DNA of 64,000 nt, taken from an uncultured Prevotellaceae bacterium. GTDB lineage: Bacteria > Bacteroidota > Bacteroidia > Bacteroidales > Bacteroidaceae. The stretch spans positions 39,816 through 103,815 of the forward strand of contig CADAOD010000005.1 in assembly GCA_902789415.1 (NCBI GenBank). The letters run 5' to 3'. Under the pieces are notes generated by a model. It was not told the origin of the DNA. It did no database searches and saw nothing but the letters and a program-made list of their open reading frames with translations. The position numbers and the translations under genes are program-made. Of this stretch, positions 61,101 through 64,000 are shown piece by piece (positions within the stretch are counted from its first letter, which is position 1; each line of letters opens with the position of its first letter).

Positions 61101-62002
61101 CGGTCTTCGTAGATACACCAGATCTTGGCCGTGTTCAGATCCAAACCGTTGAGTTGGCATTCAACGCGCTCCAGCTTCTTACTGCCTTTCTTCAGTATGA
61201 ACAGACCGTCGCCTCGCGTACCAATATAGATGTTGCCATTCCTACTTTGGAATGCACTACTGATAACCACATTGTCGTCTCCAAGGGCTGTGAGGTCGAT
61301 ATCTGCCTTAGTCATTTGTCCTTGGTGATAGCGATTGATGCCATGCTGACGAATAACGAGAATGTCGCCATTGATCTCCACCATCTTGACCACAATGCCT
61401 TGTTGGACAAAGAACTGATGTACTTGATGCTGATCCTTCATCGTGATTTCTTCGCCATAGCCACACTTCCAGAAACGGCCGTGACTATCTTCCATCATCT
61501 GATTGAAATACCAGTTGCCACTTTGGGTGGTATGCCCATCCGGCACTTTGTGCAGGGTGTTGTCTTTCAGTTCAAAAAGTCCCATTCCTGATGTGCCAAA
61601 CAGAAATTCGCCGTTCTTACGTTCAAGGACGGATATGATGCGTGGGTTGTTTGGCGTAGGAAATGTGTATTGGATGAAATGATTGCTGGCGTAGTCGTAA
61701 CGCGAGAGGCCGGTTCTTGTCCCCACCCAGAGCTGCCCCTTTTTGTCGCAATAGAGTCTGGTAACGATATTACTGCTCAATGTGGTAGAATCGTCGGGAA
61801 GCGACAGATAGGTGGTGAACCGATAGCCGTCGAACTTGTTGAGTCCGTTCTCGGTCGCAATCCAGATGTAGCCATATTTGTCCTGGCACACATCGTTAAT
61901 CAGACCGCTTGAAAAACGTTCTGACGGGAAGAATTGGCCTGCCTGTCCATGCGCCATCAATGGCATGACGATTAGTAGCAAAGATAGTAATATTTGTCTC
62001 AT
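58145..62002 (-). CDS. Hybrid two-component system regulator (HTCS)
   Basis: Membrane sensor and transcription factor of the second PUL. Domains in order: signal peptide (1-20), propeller repeats (about 25-640, many YIWIATENGLNKFDG-like units), Y_Y_Y (about 665-745), transmembrane helix (about 752-775), HisKA with phospho-acceptor His787 in NATHDIRSPLT, HATPase (DSGVGIKEE, GTGIGLNLS), receiver with Asp1082 in VISDVMMPEMDG and Lys in AKPFSMEEL, and a C-terminal AraC-type HTH (about 1185-1280). It is 1285 aa long. It lies between a susD and a susC in the same direction; expected to activate susC/susD/GH115 in response to a xylan oligosaccharide. Confidence 0.96.
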   Translation of the reverse strand: MRQILLSLLLIVMPLMAHGQAGQFFPSERFSSGLINDVCQDKYGYIWIATENGLNKFDGYRFTTYLSLPDDSTTLSSNIVTRLYCDKKGQLWVGTRTGLSRYDYASNHFIQYTFPTPNNPRIISVLERKNGEFLFGTSGMGLFELKDNTLHKVPDGHTTQSGNWYFNQMMEDSHGRFWKCGYGEEITMKDQHQVHQFFVQQGIVVKMVEINGDILVIRQHGINRYHQGQMTKADIDLTALGDDNVVISSAFQSRNGNIYIGTRGDGLFILKKGSKKLERVECQLNGLDLNTAKIWCIYEDRIGNIWLGCQSKGLVMIPRIQPQFSSWSFSSQGYRISSTITSICKGDQDMVWAVVQGNGVYGFDKRGHIVSHPASPPSAELIYRDRKKRYWIGTDKALYSYDPLTGRSQYQASFVCDKLNDMTDLGDGRLFISLYSRGFCIYNPEDHSVRKFLSTEHDAVRGQLHNNWIMAMMPDRNGYIWMATSAGISCYAPQNDNFHPYGWNSLLEGTMCYSLCETQNGDILIGTDQGLFTYHLGDQQVSRFGYGEGLSNKVVGYIVKANNGDIWCATSMGIWQFDQQRKNFIGHVIGNGLTTKEYINCVGMHTSDDMIYFANNDGLTVFNSTRATGCHRDLPPIKLTGFFVAGNPMTNGPVIETDAYQVSYLDNSITLEFSLLDFVSPDNIIYEYQINGSKWIQKAEGENSIQLNHLQPGIYKIEVRALSAGVYSEIKTITVKVTPPWYQSTWAHIFYLLVGVLLLVALVLSLRRKAHQRMDEEKMKFLMNATHDIRSPLTLIMGPLAKLKSIATNSEEQVYIDTIDRNAQRLMVLVNQILDERRIDKNQMQLHCRETNLVEFISGICKLYQYNANQRNITFLFEHEKNHVLAWVDRINFDKVISNLLSNAFKYTFDGGEVKVVLRETEKEIEIQVFDSGVGIKEEEAERLFDRFYQGRNADDLGMQGTGIGLNLSRSITQMHGGKIKATNRKDGERGACFTVTIPKGYGHLKPEQIITDAPAREILSRGASARQAFHQFHILVVDDDQEIADYINNELGNHYKFDHAPNGKEALKILLTQQYDLVISDVMMPEMDGLTLLKRIKDNPQISQIPVIMLTSKAEVEHKLEGLKSGADAYIAKPFSMEELHIQIDNLIDNVRRLRGKFSGAMQQEERVEKIQVKGNDDALMERVMHSINANLSDPEFNIDTLAADVGISRAQLHRKMKEITGISSGKFLRNLRMEQAARLLRESKVNVSQVAFKVGYTDQAHFSTAFKTHFGMSPSEYIETHKE

Positions 62003-62019
62003 ATCGTATCATTTTGCTG

Positions 62020-62027
62020 CAAAATTA
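62020..62027 (-). promoter_or_regulatory. -7 element of the second HTCS gene
   Basis: TAATTTTG on the - strand, 17 nt before the ATG at 62002. Confidence 0.5.
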
Positions 62028-62112
62028 AACAAAATTCCTGGAACTACCATAGGTTTTTGTTTCATAGACATGGAAAAATGTTTCGAACAGCCATGAGTGC
62101 AAGTCAATACGT

Positions 62113-62154
62113 AAAAAAAAGCTTGTTCTGCTCTGTTGCGGGCAAAACAAGCTA
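62113..62154 (-). terminator. Intrinsic terminator of the upstream susD
   Basis: On the - strand AGCTTGTT (62147-62154) pairs with AACAAGCT (62121-62128) and is followed by a run of eight T. It lies 28 nt past the susD stop. Confidence 0.92.
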
Positions 62155-62182
62155 TTTAAATGTTGAAGAGATTTACTCTATC

Positions 62183-63928
62183 TTACTCCCAGCCTGGGTT
62201 TTGGGTGAGGTTGGGGTTCTTCATTAACTCGGTCTGTGGGATGGGGAAGAGGTACATCTTATCGCTCCACTGGCGAGTTACGGTCTGGCGCTTGTAGGTA
62301 ATGCTGCCATCATCGTTCTTGGTAAGCTTCATCTCTACGATGTTCTTAAAGAACTTGTCGGCCTCTTTCCAACGGCGTACATCCCAGAAACGATGACCCT
62401 CGAATGCCAACTCTACAAAGCGCTCGTTCTGCAGCTTGGTCCAGAAGGTGGTAGCATCCAATCCCTCGGCAAAGGCTGGCATACCTGCACGCTGGCGGGT
62501 TTTGCTGGCTGCCTCGCGAGCCGACATGGGGAACTCGGCGCTGGTAGCATCGGCCGAACCAAGATACTTGAATACAGCCTCGGCATAGTTAAGATAGAAC
62601 TCGCCCATGCGGAAGGTAAGCCAGGTGTGGCGGCTCTCCTTAAGCTTTGAGTTGCTGGCCAGCGAGATGGCACCGTTACACAGCTTCTTCAGGTAGTAAC
62701 CAGTTGGTGTGGCGCCTGTAAGAGGCTCGCCATTGATACCACCCTGGAAGGTTTCGAGCTTAGCAGCACCCGAGTAGGTGGGCCACTGATCGCCGTTAAC
62801 AGCTACGGTAGCTGCCAGGCGTGGGTCGCGACCTGCGTAAGGGTTCTGCTCGTCGTAGCCCGAACCAGCCTCGTTGATTGAAAGGCCGGTAGCCTGCATG
62901 TCGTAAGCATCAACCAGGTTCTGTGTTGGGCAGTTACCACCATTACCACCCTCGATACCAGCGGGGTAGTTGTTGGTCTCTACAAGGTTGTCGCCACTGG
63001 CGTTCTTGTAATAACGGCGTGCAAACAGAATCTCCTTCATGATGGTTGGGGTGTTAAAGCTGGCGGCATCCCACAGGTCGGCGTACTTGGCAGTAAGGCC
63101 CTTGCCACGTGCCTCGGCTGCAGCGAGCAGCTCCTTGGTGTAAGTGGCAGCTGTGTGGTAGCGCTCTTTATCGCCGCTGGCGTTGAAGAGGGGGCTTGCC
63201 CAGTACAGGGCTGCACGAGCCTTAAGAGCCAGAACGGCCAATTTATCGGCGCGGCCGCTCTCCTCGGTACCTGTGGCATACTGGCCCAGGTTGCTGTAAT
63301 CCTCGGTAATCTTACCCTGAATGTCGTTACACTCATCGATGATGAACTTAAACACATCGTCGGCGCTGCTGCGCTGCAGGCTGTTTACCTCCTCAGCTGA
63401 GAGCTCGGATGTTACCAAGGGCACACCACCGTACTGGCGAACCAGTGCAAAGTAATAGTAAGCACGCATGAAACGAGCCTCGTACTGATAGTGCTCGTAG
63501 CGGTACATCTGTGCACCGTAGTCGGCATTCAACTTCAACTCCTCGAAGTCCAAGCCCTGCATCTCGGCCAGGAAGTGGTTGGCCACCTTAATGCCCGAGT
63601 ACATGCTGTTCCAGATAGAGTTCTTAGCGTTTGATGGGCTCCAGGCACCATTGTAGAAATCGTCGATACCGTTACCCAGCTTGCTATACATGGCCTCGTC
63701 GGTAGCCGAAGCCTGCATGGCGCCACTCGAGTAGTTACCGAAGTCGTAATCTACCGTATTATACAAATCGGTCATAAAACCGCCGACATTACCGAAGTTC
63801 TTGGTGATGTAGTCCTTGTCGTAGATGTTATACTCGTTGTAATCCATCTTATCGTTACAAGAAGCCATCGCCAGTGTTGCCAGGGCACCGATGAATAATT
63901 TATTAGGGTGTCCAGTTTGTTGTACCAA
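62183..63928 (-). CDS. SusD/RagB-family lipoprotein with displaced 5' end
   Basis: SusD-like protein of about 575 residues: lipobox LATLAMASC-NDK, the motif YEARFMRAYYYFALVRQYGGVPLV near 150, and a C-terminal ERFVELAFEGHRFWDVRRWKEADKF near 510. The frame runs into foreign sequence at about 63905, and the only initiation codon left is a TTG at 63926-63928, which adds eight unrelated residues (VQQTGHP). The native ATG and first two or three codons are replaced, and no susC is visible upstream in the window. It may be silent, poorly translated, or driven by the inserted DNA. The remainder is intact. Confidence 0.85.
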   Translation of the reverse strand: MVQQTGHPNKLFIGALATLAMASCNDKMDYNEYNIYDKDYITKNFGNVGGFMTDLYNTVDYDFGNYSSGAMQASATDEAMYSKLGNGIDDFYNGAWSPSNAKNSIWNSMYSGIKVANHFLAEMQGLDFEELKLNADYGAQMYRYEHYQYEARFMRAYYYFALVRQYGGVPLVTSELSAEEVNSLQRSSADDVFKFIIDECNDIQGKITEDYSNLGQYATGTEESGRADKLAVLALKARAALYWASPLFNASGDKERYHTAATYTKELLAAAEARGKGLTAKYADLWDAASFNTPTIMKEILFARRYYKNASGDNLVETNNYPAGIEGGNGGNCPTQNLVDAYDMQATGLSINEAGSGYDEQNPYAGRDPRLAATVAVNGDQWPTYSGAAKLETFQGGINGEPLTGATPTGYYLKKLCNGAISLASNSKLKESRHTWLTFRMGEFYLNYAEAVFKYLGSADATSAEFPMSAREAASKTRQRAGMPAFAEGLDATTFWTKLQNERFVELAFEGHRFWDVRRWKEADKFFKNIVEMKLTKNDDGSITYKRQTVTRQWSDKMYLFPIPQTELMKNPNLTQNPGWE

Positions 63929-64000
63929 TTTTAGCTCACTTTCCTAAGCGTTTTGGTTCGTTCTGTAACCCAGTTTTTGGACAAATGCTCGATTGACCAA
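63905..64000. mobile_element. Possible end of an insertion sequence at the window edge
   Basis: Sequence from about 63905 to the window end does not look like a PUL leader: it starts GGTGTCCAGTTTGTTGTACC and has stop codons in all three - strand frames. The abrupt change at the third or fourth codon of susD suggests an insertion sequence end (GTGTCCAGTTTG resembles a terminal repeat). Only about 96 bases are visible and no transposase is recognised. Confidence 0.4.

Noticed and set aside
1-64000. tRNA, rRNA or known riboswitch
   Set aside because: No cloverleaf, rRNA core motif or recognised riboswitch consensus was found by eye; a covariance-model scan would be needed to exclude small RNAs.

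Overview
The window comes from a Prevotella-like member of the Bacteroidota. The evidence is SusC/SusD pairs, hybrid two-component systems (HTCS), TAnnTTTG-type -7 promoter elements, lipoproteins with a TxxC/SxxC lipobox, a 'smalltalk' micro-protein and VirE/DUF3987 proteins. No rRNA, tRNA, CRISPR array, integrase or structural phage gene was seen.

Layout. (1) 1-25.8 kb, mainly + strand: a polysaccharide utilisation locus with susC/susD, an HTCS on the opposite strand, a PL11-type rhamnogalacturonan lyase, a second susC/susD, a sugar-porter MFS transporter, a DUF5107-TPR protein, an AraC regulator and a GH35 beta-galactosidase. Together they suggest use of rhamnogalacturonan-I and its galactan side chains. 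(2) 25.8-34.7 kb, all - strand: nitrite ammonification and nitrosative-stress defence, with nrfH-nrfA-ccsBA, a Nim-like flavoprotein, a hemerythrin-type di-iron protein, a Crp/Fnr regulator and hcp. The di-iron and hcp promoters carry the same palindrome at the same distance from the -7 box. An outer-membrane protein and a lipoprotein phosphoesterase follow. (3) 34.8-41 kb: a thioredoxin remnant, a polyferredoxin, oxyR, and an L-fucose-type operon of araC, fucP, an L-galactose/L-fucose-type dehydrogenase and a Zn alcohol dehydrogenase.

(4) 41.1-49.9 kb is accessory DNA with phage or plasmid ancestry. It holds smalltalk and HU-like proteins, a striking nested palindrome, a winged-helix fragment, a small cassette (DpnD/PcfM-like, a 55-aa protein and a GNAT) bounded by two copies of a terminator repeat, a 5'-truncated DNA methyltransferase, an OB-fold-like protein with a structured leader, a BRO-N/KilAC antirepressor, a VirE/BT4734-type primase-DUF3987 fusion and an M15 peptidase. 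(5) 50-64 kb: a small outer-membrane barrel, then on the - strand a second PUL with a susD whose 5' end is replaced by foreign DNA at the window edge, an HTCS, susC/susD and a GH115 alpha-glucuronidase. This PUL fits glucuronoxylan use.

A theme across the window is short repeat families usually found between genes (TTTTCAA, AAACATGAAACAT, TTGACCA, GGCACGGATT types). They occur in operon gaps and also as in-frame insertions in inter-domain regions of three proteins. Start sites were moved from the longest reading frame wherever a -7 element, signal peptide or neighbouring gene made a downstream start more likely.
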